A DNA stretch of 64,000 nt from Simkaniaceae bacterium (GCA_022763045.1 JALEGI010000007.1:1-64000); one strand, 5' to 3'; positions 18,197-27,508 are shown, counted from the first letter of the stretch. Notes: generated by a model from the letters alone, not told the origin. Made by a program: numbers and translations.

Positions 18197-19659
18197 TAAG
18201 CCTTGGAAAAAACGGCCCAGGTTGTTGTTTCGCTACCGGTGAAAAAGCATTTCGCTTTTTCCCCCTGGTGGGCAAAGGGCAGGCAACGGATCGTCAATCC
18301 ACGCTCTTTTTGAATCTTCTCCTCTAGCGTGCGATCGCCTCCCCATGGGCAGAGGGCAAATCCCCCTTTTCCAGCAAATAGCGCGTCAAAGTCCTTTTGT
18401 TCCAAAATGCGGTGGGTGTTCTCTTTGAGATGCTTTTCAGAGCGATCTAAAAGGGTCTGTTGGATCTCATCGAGATAATTTGAGATATTGGCGACTAGCT
18501 CGCTTCGCGTAGGGAAGGCTTTATCTTTATGCTCTTTGGTGCGCATACAGAGACAGACCTTATCTTCATCGACCTCTCGAGGGCCAACCTCAATTCGAAT
18601 CGGGACACCTTTTTTGATCCAATCCCAGCTCTTTTCCCCACCTCGCATGTCGCGGGTGTCAATGTGAACTGTCGCATCGAGCTCTTCTTTGAGCCTTTCG
18701 CAATAGTCCATCACCTTGGCGCGCATCTCCTCTTTGTGAACAATCGGGATAATCACAACCTGTTTGCCAGCAACGCGTGGGGGCAAAATCATCCCATCAT
18801 CATCGCCGTGGGTCATGACCATGGCACCAATTAGGCGGGTCGTAGAGCCCCAAGAGGTAGTGTAGCAAAATTGCGATCCCCCTTCGGCACTTTGAAATTC
18901 GATATTCGAGGCTTTGGCAAAGCGCTGGCCGAAGTAGTGGGAAGTTCCGCACTGCAACGCCTTGCAATCTTGCATGAGCGCTTCGAAGGTAAATGTGTTT
19001 ACGGCTCCTGGGAAGCGCTCGGCCTCCGATTTTTCACCAGGAATAGTTGCAATGGCAAGCACCTCGCGAGCAAATGTCTCATAAACATCGAGCATTTCGC
19101 GCGCAGTCTCCATTGCCTCCTCTGCTGTGGCATGAGCTGTGTGGCCCTCTTGCCAAAGAAACTCTGCAGAGCGCAAAAACAGGCGTGTGCGCATCTCCCA
19201 ACGGACGACATTGGCCCACTGATTGATTTTGAGCGGCAGGTCTCGATAGGAGTCGATCCACTTAGAAAAGGTTTCGCCGATGATCATTTCAGATGTAGGA
19301 CGAACGACTAGGGGCTCTTCGAGCTCTCCATCGGGGTCGAGTCCCCCCTCGCTGTTTTTCTTCAGGCGGTGGTGGGTAACAACGGCGCATTCGGTAGCAA
19401 AGCCTTCGACATGCTCGGCCTCTTTTTCAAAATAGCTGAGTGGAATGAAGAGGGGGAAATAGGCGTTTTCCACTCCTCGCTTGCGAAACTCGCTATTCAT
19501 TAGGGCCTGCATATTCTCCCAGATGCTATAGCCCCACGGCTTGATGACCATGCAACCGCGCACGGGTGAGTGCTCGGCCAGCTGGGCCGCTTTGATGACC
19601 TCTTGGTACCAGTTGGGGAAATCTTCTTCTCGTGTGGGGGTAATGGCTCTCTTTTTCAT
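18193..19659 (-). CDS. proS: Prolyl-tRNA synthetase, archaeal/eukaryotic type
   Basis: ProRS charges tRNA-Pro. The 488-residue enzyme lacks the editing insertion of the long bacterial form and matches the shorter archaeal/eukaryotic type. Motif 2 reads VVRWEMRTRLFLRSAEFLWQ, with GHTAHATAEEA after it. Motif 3 is in STTRLIGAMVMTHGDDDG. A C-terminal anticodon-binding domain and a zinc-like tail follow (CLCMRTKE, ending CFFTGSETTTWAVFSKAY). It directly follows lplA (1-bp gap) on the same strand. Chlamydiaceae are recalled to carry a longer bacterial-type ProRS, so this may be a displaced gene. Confidence 0.95.
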   Translation of the reverse strand: MKKRAITPTREEDFPNWYQEVIKAAQLAEHSPVRGCMVIKPWGYSIWENMQALMNSEFRKRGVENAYFPLFIPLSYFEKEAEHVEGFATECAVVTHHRLKKNSEGGLDPDGELEEPLVVRPTSEMIIGETFSKWIDSYRDLPLKINQWANVVRWEMRTRLFLRSAEFLWQEGHTAHATAEEAMETAREMLDVYETFAREVLAIATIPGEKSEAERFPGAVNTFTFEALMQDCKALQCGTSHYFGQRFAKASNIEFQSAEGGSQFCYTTSWGSTTRLIGAMVMTHGDDDGMILPPRVAGKQVVIIPIVHKEEMRAKVMDYCERLKEELDATVHIDTRDMRGGEKSWDWIKKGVPIRIEVGPREVDEDKVCLCMRTKEHKDKAFPTRSELVANISNYLDEIQQTLLDRSEKHLKENTHRILEQKDFDALFAGKGGFALCPWGGDRTLEEKIQKERGLTIRCLPFAHQGEKAKCFFTGSETTTWAVFSKAY

Positions 19660-19660
19660 A

Positions 19661-20362
19661 TTAGGACATAATAGCTTGTTTTAGACTTTCTTTCACTTGA
19701 TTTCTCATCTCATCGAGATGTTTGAGATCCTCTAATAAATAGAAGGTGTTGCGGCCCATTGCCTCGTTGACGCGAGAGCCAGGTAGTAAAAGGGCATCGA
19801 GTAAATCTTTGTCGGGGCGGGCAAGGGAGATCGTCCCCTGATGCAAATAGCCCTGCGCCTTGCTGCGTTGCGCAGCGCCTGCGACCTTTACATCTCCGAC
19901 CATGACGTCGTATTTAGTCGGTTTTGCCATGCAAAAGTTGCGCGAGCTCTCATCAAGTGGAATTGGCTCTGCTGGCAGTAGCCCCAGAGTCCCCTCGGGA
20001 ATGAGCGCGTGCAGCGCCCGCTTTACCTTGTGATTGACATAGTCGTAATTATCTAAGGTGCGTTTGTGATAGCCTTCGTGACCTGCGGGAATGAGAACGG
20101 AAAAAGCCAGGTCCCAGATGTGGAAGACAATTCCTCCGCCAGTGGGGCGCCGAGCGAGCTCAATGCCGAGTTCGCGTGCGCAGTCTAAGTCGAGAAATTT
20201 CTCGGGTTTAATGAAGTAGCCGTAGGTACCGCATTTCACTTGCCAATCGTAAAAATGGAGGATGGCTGGGCCGTTTGGATCGAGGCGATTGAGCAGCTCA
20301 TCATCGATTTCCATGTTTTTTTCTGCACTGTTTACTCCGGTGTCAATTAATTGCCAAGCCAT
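19661..20362 (-). CDS. lplA: Lipoate-protein ligase family protein
   Basis: The enzyme attaches lipoate or octanoate to lipoyl domains. The 233-residue length corresponds to the catalytic domain alone. The signature RRPTGGG is at residues 71-77. The catalytic lysine motif GDVKVAGAAQRS places Lys159 as the adenylate-binding residue, followed by LHQGTI. It is divergent from clpC and followed immediately by proS. In chlamydiae this gene lies near gcvH and clpC, as here. GcvH at 10400 is the obvious local substrate. A 16-bp palindrome sits 15 bp upstream of the start. Confidence 0.92.
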   Translation of the reverse strand: MAWQLIDTGVNSAEKNMEIDDELLNRLDPNGPAILHFYDWQVKCGTYGYFIKPEKFLDLDCARELGIELARRPTGGGIVFHIWDLAFSVLIPAGHEGYHKRTLDNYDYVNHKVKRALHALIPEGTLGLLPAEPIPLDESSRNFCMAKPTKYDVMVGDVKVAGAAQRSKAQGYLHQGTISLARPDKDLLDALLLPGSRVNEAMGRNTFYLLEDLKHLDEMRNQVKESLKQAIMS

Positions 20363-20377
20363 AACTCTCTCGTTTTT

Positions 20378-20393
20378 AACGTTTTAAAACGTT
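20378..20393. promoter_or_regulatory. Perfect 16-bp palindrome between lplA and clpC
   Basis: The sequence AACGTTTTAAAACGTT is a perfect palindrome with further GTTTT repeats on both sides. It sits in the divergent intergenic region, 15 bp from the lplA start and about 90 bp from the clpC start. It could be an operator. It does not match the CIRCE heat-shock operator. Confidence 0.35.
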
Positions 20394-20480
20394 TTGCCAA
20401 AAAATAACCCAACTCATAGAATGACGAATCTAGGGCCATTGTGCTAGAATACCAAATACGTAGCTAATAAGGAATCTCAT

Positions 20481-22997
20481 ATGTTTGATAAATTCACGAA
20501 CCGTGCAAAACAAGTCATCAAACTCGCCAAAAAAGAGGCGCAAAAACTCAACCACAATTATCTTGGCACTGAGCACATCTTGTTAGGCTTGATGAAACTC
20601 GGTCAGGGCATTGCGGTGAATGTGCTGCGAAATCTTGGTATCGACTACGACACTCTGCTATCAGAGGTAGAGCGCATCGTCGGTTTTGGCCCCGAAATTC
20701 AGGTGTATGGAGATCCCACTTTGACGGGCAAAGTAAAAAAGGTCTTCGAGTTTGCCAACGATGAGGCCTCCTCACTCAATCACAACTACGTTGGGACAGA
20801 GCACTTGCTGCTCGCCCTAATTCGCCAATCTGATGGCGTGGCGACACAAATCCTTGAGAACCTCAATATCAACCTCAAAGAGGTGCGCAAAGAGATCTTA
20901 AAAGAGCTCGAAACATTTAATTTGCAACTTCCCCCAATGGGCATGGTCTCGCAGGGAGGCGCAACTGGACGTGAAAAAACCGCAGGTGGAGCAACAGGCG
21001 ATAAGATGCCTGCACTCAAAGCCTACGGCCACGACCTCACTGAGATGTGCAAAGAGGGAAAACTCGATCCTGTGATCGGCCGCAAAACTGAGGTGGAGAG
21101 GCTCATCCTGATCCTATGCCGCCGCCGGAAAAATAACCCTGTTCTCATCGGTGAAGCGGGTGTCGGTAAAACAGCAATCGTTGAGGGCCTTGCTCACGCG
21201 ATTGTGTCCGGTGATGTCCCTGAAAATCTTGCGAAGAAAAAGCTCATTTCTCTCGATCTCACTCTGATGATTGCTGGAACCAAATACCGCGGCCAGTTCG
21301 AAGAGCGCATCAAGGCTGTGATGGATGAGGTGAAAAAGAGCGGAAACGTTTTACTCTTCATCGACGAGATGCACACAATTGTTGGCGCTGGTGCCGCAGA
21401 GGGTGCAATTGATGCCTCTAACATTTTAAAGCCAGCTCTATCGCGTGGTGAGATCCAATGTATTGGCGCAACGACGTTAGAGGAGTACCGCAAAACCGTT
21501 GAAAAAGATGGCGCACTTGAAAGGCGCTTTCAAAAAATCATGGTCGCTCCCCCATCGCTTGAAGAGTCTGAAGAGATTCTCGGTGGCCTGAAGGGTAAAT
21601 ATGAAGATCACCACAAGTGTAGCTACACAGAAGATGCAGTTAAAGCAGCTGTTATTCTCTCAGATCGCTACATTTCTGGTAGGTTCCTTCCAGATAAGGC
21701 GATCGATCTTATTGACGAGGCGGGCGCAAAAGCGCGCATCTCAATGCTTCATCAACCGAATGAAATCACCGAGTTTGAAGAGAAAATTGAAGAGCTTCGC
21801 CTTGCAAAAGAGGAGGCGATTGGCAAACAGGAGTATGAAAAAGCGGCAAAGCTGCGCGATAATGAAAAGACGCTGCGTGAAGAGCTCCAGGAAATTCGTA
21901 CGAATTGGGAAAAGAGCAAAGACGAGCGCAAGGTGATTGTCGATGAAGAGGAGATTGCAAAGGTAGTCGCCCGCGTCACCGGCATCCCTGCAACGCGCTT
22001 GACTGAGACTGAGGCGCAAAAGGCGCTGCGTATGGAGGAGATTCTTCAAGAGCGCATTGTCGGACAAAACCAGGCGCTCACCCAAGTGTGCCGCTCTATC
22101 CGCCGCTCGCAAGCAGACGTTAAAGATCCCAATAGACCAATTGGCGCCTTTATCTTCCTTGGGCCAACAGGTGTCGGTAAAACCCTTCTCGCTCGCACAC
22201 TCGCAGAGCAGCTCTTTGGAGGAGAGGATGCCCTGATCCAGGTCGATATGACAGAATACATGGAGAAGTTTGCCGTCTCAAAAATGACCGGCTCGCCTCC
22301 AGGATATGTCGGTTACGAAGAGGGTGGACAGCTCACCGAACAGGTGCGTCAACGCCCCTACTCTGTTGTTCTCTTTGATGAGATCGAAAAGGCGCACCAA
22401 GATGTGAATAACATCCTCCTTCAAATTCTTGAAGAGGGGCGACTCACCGACTCATTTGGGCGCAAAATCGACTTCCGCAACACCATTATCATCATGACCT
22501 CAAACCTTGGCTCTGACCTCATTCGCCGCTCAACTGAGCTCGGTTTTGGCGTCACTGAAGGAATGATTTCCTATGATGAAATGCAGGAGAAGATCGACAA
22601 AGCTGTGAAAAAGCACTTCAAGCCCGAGTTCATCAACCGCCTAGATGGCGTTGTGATCTTTAAAGCGCTCGATAAAGAGCAGCTCATCCACGTGATGGAG
22701 CTTGAGGTAAATAAGCTGAAAAACCGCCTGGCCAAGCGCGATATCACAATCGAGCTCGATGAGTCGGCGCAAGACTTCCTTGTTACGCAAGGCCACGAGC
22801 CCGAAATGGGCGCTCGCCCCCTGCGTCGCACAGTGACAGAGCAGCTTGAAGACCCTCTTGCAGAGATGATTCTCAAAGAACCCGATCTCACTGCAGACTT
22901 CATCGTTAGTGCCAAAGATGGCAAGCTTGTTTTCAATGAAAAGGGCAAGAAGGCGAAGAAGAGCTCAGCAAAAAAAGAAGAGATGGCGCAAAAATAA
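20481..22997 (+). CDS. clpC: ATP-dependent Clp protease ATPase subunit ClpC
   Basis: ClpC is a hexameric AAA+ unfoldase that feeds substrates to ClpP. The 838-residue protein has a double Clp N-domain (residues 1-150), a first AAA module with Walker A GEAGVGKT at 224-231, and a UVR-like middle region around [19 protein letters not shown]. The second AAA module has Walker A GPTGVGKT at 561-568. The C-terminus is rich in lysine ([12 protein letters not shown]). AAGGAA lies before the ATG. It is divergent from lplA. The convergent small gene ends on the very next base after its stop. Confidence 0.98.
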   Translation: MFDKFTNRAKQVIKLAKKEAQKLNHNYLGTEHILLGLMKLGQGIAVNVLRNLGIDYDTLLSEVERIVGFGPEIQVYGDPTLTGKVKKVFEFANDEASSLNHNYVGTEHLLLALIRQSDGVATQILENLNINLKEVRKEILKELETFNLQLPPMGMVSQGGATGREKTAGGATGDKMPALKAYGHDLTEMCKEGKLDPVIGRKTEVERLILILCRRRKNNPVLIGEAGVGKTAIVEGLAHAIVSGDVPENLAKKKLISLDLTLMIAGTKYRGQFEERIKAVMDEVKKSGNVLLFIDEMHTIVGAGAAEGAIDASNILKPALSRGEIQCIGATTLEEYRKTVEKDGALERRFQKIMVAPPSLEESEEILGGLKGKYEDHHKCSYTEDAVKAAVILSDRYISGRFLPDKAIDLIDEAGAKARISMLHQPNEITEFEEKIEELRLAKEEAIGKQEYEKAAKLRDNEKTLREELQEIRTNWEKSKDERKVIVDEEEIAKVVARVTGIPATRLTETEAQKALRMEEILQERIVGQNQALTQVCRSIRRSQADVKDPNRPIGAFIFLGPTGVGKTLLARTLAEQLFGGEDALIQVDMTEYMEKFAVSKMTGSPPGYVGYEEGGQLTEQVRQRPYSVVLFDEIEKAHQDVNNILLQILEEGRLTDSFGRKIDFRNTIIIMTSNLGSDLIRRSTELGFGVTEGMISYDEMQEKIDKAVKKHFKPEFINRLDGVVIFKALDKEQLIHVMELEVNKLKNRLAKRDITIELDESAQDFLVTQGHEPEMGARPLRRTVTEQLEDPLAEMILKEPDLTADFIVSAKDGKLVFNEKGKKAKKSSAKKEEMAQK

Positions 22998-23327
22998 TCA
23001 CTTTTTCAAGCAGGGGCAGTGTGCTGTCCCTGTTTGAACGAGCTTGATATCACCTTCCAAAATAACGCGACACGACTTTTGTGAGGAGAAGTAAAGCGCA
23101 CGATCTCTCACCGTATCAACGCGCCAATGTTGCGCACAAGCCACGTGTGTCACACCTTTAATATAGTCTCTATTGTAGTTGGCTTTCTTCTTTCCACACC
23201 TCTCACAATAAAAAATGACCAGAGCAACGTCAACTACTGAGCCAAGACTCAGGCCTAAATATTCAGCCACTTTTTGAGAGGAAACAGTAGCTTCCTTCGA
23301 TAAATCAGAACATATGATGGCACTCAT
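22998..23327 (-). CDS. Small cysteine-rich protein, possible zinc ribbon
   Basis: The 109-residue protein is not recognised. It has a YCERCGKKK motif in the middle (a CxxC knuckle), a later VACAQHW, and CPC near the C-terminus, which together could bind zinc. The N-terminal part (QKVAEYLGLSLGSVV) resembles a short helical recognition segment. It begins 14 bp after the stop of a same-strand MFS gene and ends on the base next to the clpC stop. Function unknown. Confidence 0.6.
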   Translation of the reverse strand: MSAIICSDLSKEATVSSQKVAEYLGLSLGSVVDVALVIFYCERCGKKKANYNRDYIKGVTHVACAQHWRVDTVRDRALYFSSQKSCRVILEGDIKLVQTGTAHCPCLKK

Positions 23328-23340
23328 AGAAAACTACAAA

Positions 23341-24609
23341 TCAATTTGTTCCCTCTGCATGATCGTCTGAATGAAAGACCCCCTCTCTCAAGAAAAACGA
23401 GAGAAGAAAACCAACGATTAATAAAATTGGCAGTGCGCTAAGGGCAATGTGGTAATTTTCTAAGCTATAGCTCGGAGCACCATCGACCATCTTGCCTGCC
23501 CAGTGCCAATCTAAGAGCACGCCAATTGCCGGTTGCATGATCGAGCCCACAAGAGCAATTAGGCAGTTTGTGAAGGCGACAGCAGTCGCCTTTGATTTCT
23601 TGTCATTCACCTCGATTGCATAAGAAAAGTTGAGGAGCTCAGCGGCAGAAAAAAGCCCAATGAAAAAAAGAAGTAAATAGACAACAAACGGATGCCACTT
23701 CAAGAAGATCAACGCACACAAAAGCACAGTCGTCACAAGCATGCTTGCGCTAAGAACGCCCTGTCGCCGCTTCATGTAGTCGGAAATATGCCCAATCAGA
23801 GGGCCGCCAACCATCCAGCCGATAAAAAGCATCGAAATGGCAAAGCCCGCCGCCTGCCGATCCCAGCCGTAGGCCGCCTGCAAAAATGGCACGCCCCACA
23901 GTCCCCCAACCACGCTCGTGGTCAAGTAGAAAAAGACCGCCACAAAGGCATTGATCCAGCTGTAGCGATTTTTCATGACCTGTTTGAGAGAGCTCAAAAT
24001 GTGACGATCCTCGCTCTCCTTAAAAAAGTGCGCAGGCTCGCGACCCACACCCACCCAAATGAGCCCCGCCAAAAGAATTCCTGCAACACCCAAAACCATC
24101 ATTACCGGCCGCCACTGGTACAAATGGACTGCCACACTCAGCGGCCCGCCACCAAAAACAGCGCCCAGCATACCAATTGAGTTTGCCAGGCCAATGACAA
24201 GCGCCTGCTTTCCCTTAGGAAACCAGTGGCTACATACGTAGATCATCCCCACAAAAGCAAAAGCAGAGCCCGCCCCAATCAGCATACGGCCGAAGCAGGC
24301 GACCCAAATCTCCCCCGTAAGGCCAAAAAAGATCGTACCCACCCCGCAAATTAGCGAAGCGAAAGAGAGGAGCCTTCTGACACCAAAGCGGTCCATCATC
24401 ACCCCCACCGGAAGCTGGAGCGGCGAGTAGGCGTACAAATAGAAAGCCGCGAGAAGGCCGATGAGGCCCGCGCCCACATCGAAGGCGTCCATCAGCTCGG
24501 GCACCATGACGCTGGGTGAAATTCTGAGGAGGTATTCGTAGAAGTAGAAGAAGGCAGCGAGGCCCCAGACCACCCACTTTAGCGAAGAATTCTTTACATC
24601 TGATCTCAT
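23341..24609 (-). CDS. Major facilitator superfamily transporter
   Basis: This is a 12-helix MFS carrier of about 422 residues. The loop between helices 2 and 3 reads GVMMDRFGVRRLLS, the MFS signature. The opening helix FFYFYEYLLRISPSVMVPEL resembles the anion/organic acid branch found in gammaproteobacteria and chlamydiae. The central loop (GREPAHFFKESEDRHILSSL) separates two six-helix halves. I start it at the ATG at 24609 because only a short cytoplasmic tail is expected. An upstream in-frame ATG at 24654 would add 15 residues. Neither has a good ribosome-binding site. Its substrate cannot be told. Confidence 0.85.
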   Translation of the reverse strand: MRSDVKNSSLKWVVWGLAAFFYFYEYLLRISPSVMVPELMDAFDVGAGLIGLLAAFYLYAYSPLQLPVGVMMDRFGVRRLLSFASLICGVGTIFFGLTGEIWVACFGRMLIGAGSAFAFVGMIYVCSHWFPKGKQALVIGLANSIGMLGAVFGGGPLSVAVHLYQWRPVMMVLGVAGILLAGLIWVGVGREPAHFFKESEDRHILSSLKQVMKNRYSWINAFVAVFFYLTTSVVGGLWGVPFLQAAYGWDRQAAGFAISMLFIGWMVGGPLIGHISDYMKRRQGVLSASMLVTTVLLCALIFLKWHPFVVYLLLFFIGLFSAAELLNFSYAIEVNDKKSKATAVAFTNCLIALVGSIMQPAIGVLLDWHWAGKMVDGAPSYSLENYHIALSALPILLIVGFLLSFFLREGVFHSDDHAEGTN

Positions 24610-24666
24610 AATCGCAGAATCATAACAGAATTGGCCATTCTCGCCAAATCGCACATAACCTACATG

Positions 24667-24689
24667 GCTTGTAAAGCCGCTTTACAAGC
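24667..24689. repeat. Perfect 23-nt TTGTAAAGC palindrome
   Basis: GCTTGTAAAGC and its reverse complement flank a single central base. The same core recurs at 34225-34243 and forms the ends of the fold-back repeats at 24725 and 62477. It lies immediately upstream of the MFS gene. Confidence 0.6.
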
Positions 24690-24724
24690 TATGGTTTCTC
24701 TATGTAAAGCCAGAAAAATTTCAG

Positions 24725-24908
24725 TTGTAAAGCGGCAAGCCGTTTTGCAAGTGCGTGATTTTTTTAAAATTGTCAGAGTGATCCAGATGTAAGTGATCTG
24801 ACGCAGTCCAATAGCCCACGCTATTGGCGAGGAAGAGCGCGCCACAGATGGACTTGCTCTGATCAGTTTTTAAGAAAATCCAAGCACTAGTAAAGCGGCT
24901 TTACAAGT
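24725..24908. repeat. Fold-back repeat of about 184 bp, copy 1
   Basis: The two ends are imperfect inverted repeats of about 60 bp, beginning TTGTAAAGCGGC on one side and TTGTAAAGCCGCTTTAC on the other. The centre is a smaller palindrome, CCAATAGC-CCAC-GCTATTGG. The whole unit can fold into one long hairpin. It is about 90% identical to 62477-62657 by eye. No coding potential is convincing; a 61-codon frame inside is not credible. A degenerate two-part hairpin follows 16 bp later. Confidence 0.75.
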
Positions 24909-24924
24909 GACATTGGTGGAGGTT

Positions 24925-24988
24925 GAGGGCTTCCAGATAGTGCCTTAGATTTGTGCTAATTAGAAGATGAGGTGCTAGATGAAGCCCC
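24925..24988. repeat. Two-part hairpin element, degenerate copy 3' of ptsN
   Basis: The left loop AGATTTGTGCTAA (24947-24959) and right loop AAGATGAGG (24964-24972) are conserved. The inner stem is reduced to the 8-nt CTAATTAG. The outer arms (24925-24946 and 24970-24988) still pair partly. It ends 4 bp before the stop codon of the minus-strand PtsN-like gene. Confidence 0.6.
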
Positions 24989-24992
24989 CCTA

Positions 24993-25655
24993 TTAAAGGG
25001 AGGATTCCCAGTGTTTGATAAATGTGAGAAGCTCTCTTTTGGAGGGCTTGCTTTGGAGGAATGTGAGGGCCTTTTCGCTAGTAGTGAGGTGGGCGAGCTT
25101 TGCGAGGAGGTTCAGGTGGTGACGGTCATTGCAAGCAAAGAGGAAAAAGGCGGCAAAGACGGGCTTTCCATCGAGGGCGCCCCATTCGATTGGATTTTTG
25201 GGGAAAGTAACAGCAACAAGATCTTGCGTACCACCCATGAGGAAATCGCGAGTGTGGGGCACGGCGATGCCTTGATTTAGGGCAGTGGGCATGAGCTTTT
25301 CGCGGTCGAGGAGCATTTCCGAAACGACGTCGGCATCCATGCTGTGGGAAACGGAGAGCTCTTTCATCGATTCGGTGATGCAAAGCTCTTTGGTTGGGGT
25401 TTCAAGATCGATGAGAACATCGCCCTGGTTGAGGGCGCGCATAAGACTGAACTGCTGCCAACCCTTCTGCTCTTCAGTCGGGTAGATTTGCTTTTCGCCA
25501 CGCTCGCTCATCATCCAGCTTTCCACCTCTTCACGAGAGAAGCGGTACTGCGATTTAATCTTATAAGCGGGAATTTTGCCTTCAGCAATCCACTCGTTAA
25601 TTTTCTCTTCGGAAACACCGAGAAGCTCGGCGACATCTTGCACTTTCAAATCCAT
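24993..25655 (-). CDS. ptsN: PTS EIIA-Ntr-type protein with N-terminal helix-turn-helix
   Basis: The first 55 residues form a MerR/excisionase-type DNA-binding segment (VQDVAELLGVSEEKINEWI, then YRFSREEVESWM). The remaining 150 or so residues are an EIIA-Ntr domain with the phosphorylatable histidine in GIAVPHTRD. EIIA-Ntr proteins relay phosphate from HPr to control regulators and transporters rather than moving sugar. The fusion suggests a DNA- or partner-binding sensor. It follows a second ptsN gene (13-bp gap) and lies in the conserved order dut-ptsN-ptsN seen in Chlamydia. A two-part hairpin is directly downstream. Confidence 0.9.
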   Translation of the reverse strand: MDLKVQDVAELLGVSEEKINEWIAEGKIPAYKIKSQYRFSREEVESWMMSERGEKQIYPTEEQKGWQQFSLMRALNQGDVLIDLETPTKELCITESMKELSVSHSMDADVVSEMLLDREKLMPTALNQGIAVPHTRDFLMGGTQDLVAVTFPKNPIEWGALDGKPVFAAFFLFACNDRHHLNLLAKLAHLTTSEKALTFLQSKPSKRELLTFIKHWESSL

Positions 25656-25668
25656 AGTACCACTTATA

Positions 25669-26112
25669 TCAGTGTTGGTTGATTAGTTCAACAACATCGT
25701 GAACGCGCATGGCCCCTGTGAGTTTACCTCTGAGGGTGTCGTCGCGAATGAGGGTGGTGAGCGCGGAGAGGATTTTGAGATACTCCTCTTGGCGATCGGG
25801 TGGGCCACCTATCATAAAGATCAGACGTACAGGAAAGCCGTCGAGCGAATCCCACTCAATCCCCTGCGTCTCTTTGACGATGCCAATTGAAATAAAAAAG
25901 TCGTCAAAGCTCTCGAGCTTGGCGTGGGGAATCGCAACGCCCATGCCGATGCCGGTTGAGACGATCGCCTCTCGTGTGAGGAGCGCCTTTAAAAACTCCT
26001 CGTTCGAGTTAACCATCTCTTTGAGCACCTCATCGCGCGTCTTGGACTTAATAAAGGTGATGCGCTCAACGTCGATGAGCTTGTCAATACTAGTGAGTTC
26101 CGCTGTGACCAA
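25669..26112 (-). CDS. ptsN: PTS EIIA-Ntr protein (nitrogen-regulatory IIA)
   Basis: The 147-residue protein is a lone EIIA-Ntr domain with the active histidine in [11 protein letters not shown]. The conserved flanks [16 protein letters not shown] and LIFMIGGPP also match. In this family the phosphorylation state controls partner proteins rather than uptake. Its start lies inside the end of dut (23-bp overlap), with a GAGG box before the ATG, so it is co-translated. The neighbouring HTH-fused paralogue follows on the same strand. Confidence 0.94.
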   Translation of the reverse strand: MVTAELTSIDKLIDVERITFIKSKTRDEVLKEMVNSNEEFLKALLTREAIVSTGIGMGVAIPHAKLESFDDFFISIGIVKETQGIEWDSLDGFPVRLIFMIGGPPDRQEEYLKILSALTTLIRDDTLRGKLTGAMRVHDVVELINQH

Positions 26113-26533
26113 AACCGTTTTCTCCTCTTGTCGTCGCCGTTAGATTTTCGTGTATTTCAAATCGGGCGCGCAGTACGGGCGCAACAACGATTTGTGCGAT
26201 GCGCATTTTTGGCGTGACTTCGAAGGGCTCATCTCCATGATTAATCAGAATCACGCAGAGCTCTCCTCGGTAGTCGGAATCGATTGTTCCGGGGGTGTTC
26301 AATACGGTGATGCCGTGCTTGAGTGCAAGACCTGAACGGGGGCGCACTTGTACTTCGTAGCCTTCTGGAAGCGCCATACGAACGGAGGTGGGAATCAGCT
26401 TGACCTCACCTGGTTCAATTTCGATGGACTCTTCGATATTTGCACGAACATCTGCCCCTGCGGCCTCTTCTGAGCCGTAGGTTGGCAATAGGGATTCGTC
26501 GTCAATTAATACTGGGATTTCAATCTCTTCCAT
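26090..26533 (-). CDS. dut: Deoxyuridine 5'-triphosphate nucleotidohydrolase
   Basis: dUTPase hydrolyses dUTP to dUMP, keeping uracil out of DNA and supplying thymidylate synthesis. The 147-residue trimeric type shows all five motifs: [30 protein letters not shown] (Asp85 as the likely catalytic base), RIAQIV, and the C-terminal flap [10 protein letters not shown]. It sits between accD and ptsN on the minus strand and overlaps ptsN by 23 bp. Confidence 0.97.
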   Translation of the reverse strand: MEEIEIPVLIDDESLLPTYGSEEAAGADVRANIEESIEIEPGEVKLIPTSVRMALPEGYEVQVRPRSGLALKHGITVLNTPGTIDSDYRGELCVILINHGDEPFEVTPKMRIAQIVVAPVLRARFEIHENLTATTRGENGFGHSGTH

Positions 26534-26542
26534 GGTTCCTCG

Positions 26543-27463
26543 TCAATGTACTGTAGCTGCAGCTTCTATGAGTGTTTCCAATTTTTGTTTTGTGACTGGT
26601 GAGACAAGGTTTGTCTCTTTGGTTAGCATGCGTAGGAAAAAAGAGAGTTTGCTCTTAAGTTCGCTACGCGTGGCGATACAATCGATCATGCCCCTTTCAA
26701 TTAAAAACTCCGATCGCTGTGCACCTGAAGGTAGCTTCTCACCGATTGTCTGCTCGACAACTCGAGGACCTGCAAAGGCAATCAGTGCCTTAGGCTCGGC
26801 GATATTGATATCCCCAAGTGAGGCAAACGAGGCGGTGACACCACCTGTCGTTGGGTTTGTTAAAATTGAAATGTAGGGAAGCTTATGATCAGAGAGTTTT
26901 GCAAGGGCGGCGGAGACTTTGGCCATCTGCATTAAAGAGAGTGTTGACTCTTGCATCCGGGCTCCCCCCGAAGAGGAGACGATGACAACAGGTAGTCTCT
27001 TTTGAATAGCGTATTCAATGAGGCGTGTGAGCTTTTCTCCAACAACTGAACCCATCGATCCTGCCATAAAGCTAAAATCTAGGATTCCAATGGCGACCTT
27101 CTGTCCATCGACTAGAGCCTCCCCTGTCACAACAGCATCTTTGCGTTTCACCTTTTCTTGTGCCGCTTGGATGCGCTTTGTGTAGGGCTCTTTGTCAACA
27201 AAACTAAGAGGATCGGTTGGTGAGAGCTCTGTCCACATCTCATTGAAGCTCTCTTTATCACAAAGCAAGTCGATCCGCTGATTCACGTTGATGCGGTAAT
27301 GGAAGTCGCACTTAGGACAGCGGTTGAGATTCTCTTTGAGCTCAGTTGCATGAACCATCTCTTGACAGTCGCTGCACTTGATCCAACCGCTAAATCCGTC
27401 GCGTTTACTAGACTGAACTTTGATCTTTGGCTTCTGCTTTGAAAAAAGTCGCATTATGCCCAT
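26543..27463 (-). CDS. accD: Acetyl-CoA carboxylase carboxyltransferase subunit beta
   Basis: AccD with AccA transfers the carboxyl group from biotin to acetyl-CoA, the first step of fatty-acid synthesis. The 306-residue protein has the N-terminal zinc ribbon (Cys30, Cys33, Cys49, Cys52) and the crotonase-type core with SSGGARMQE and the PTTGGVTASFA segment. The ATG at 27463 has GAAAGG at proper spacing. An internal ATG three codons later is also possible. accA is not in the window. Next to dut and sodA as in Chlamydia. Confidence 0.97.
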   Translation of the reverse strand: MGIMRLFSKQKPKIKVQSSKRDGFSGWIKCSDCQEMVHATELKENLNRCPKCDFHYRINVNQRIDLLCDKESFNEMWTELSPTDPLSFVDKEPYTKRIQAAQEKVKRKDAVVTGEALVDGQKVAIGILDFSFMAGSMGSVVGEKLTRLIEYAIQKRLPVVIVSSSGGARMQESTLSLMQMAKVSAALAKLSDHKLPYISILTNPTTGGVTASFASLGDINIAEPKALIAFAGPRVVEQTIGEKLPSGAQRSEFLIERGMIDCIATRSELKSKLSFFLRMLTKETNLVSPVTKQKLETLIEAAATVH

Positions 27464-27508
27464 ATAATAAACCTTTCTTTAAGATCAACTTCCATTGTAA
27501 CGACTTTG

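Noticed and set aside
20378-20393. Possible CIRCE heat-shock operator before clpC
   Set aside because: CIRCE is TTAGCACTC-N9-GAGTGCTAA; this palindrome shares none of it.
22998-23040. Hairpin CAGGGGCAG...CTGTCCCTG near the clpC stop as a terminator
   Set aside because: It lies inside the coding sequence of the convergent small gene, the stem is short, and no U-tract follows on the clpC side.
24660-24845. Open frame of 61 codons on the minus strand inside the fold-back repeat
   Set aside because: The related frame at 62350-62634 differs in length and protein sequence, and both simply follow the repeat DNA. No ribosome-binding site.
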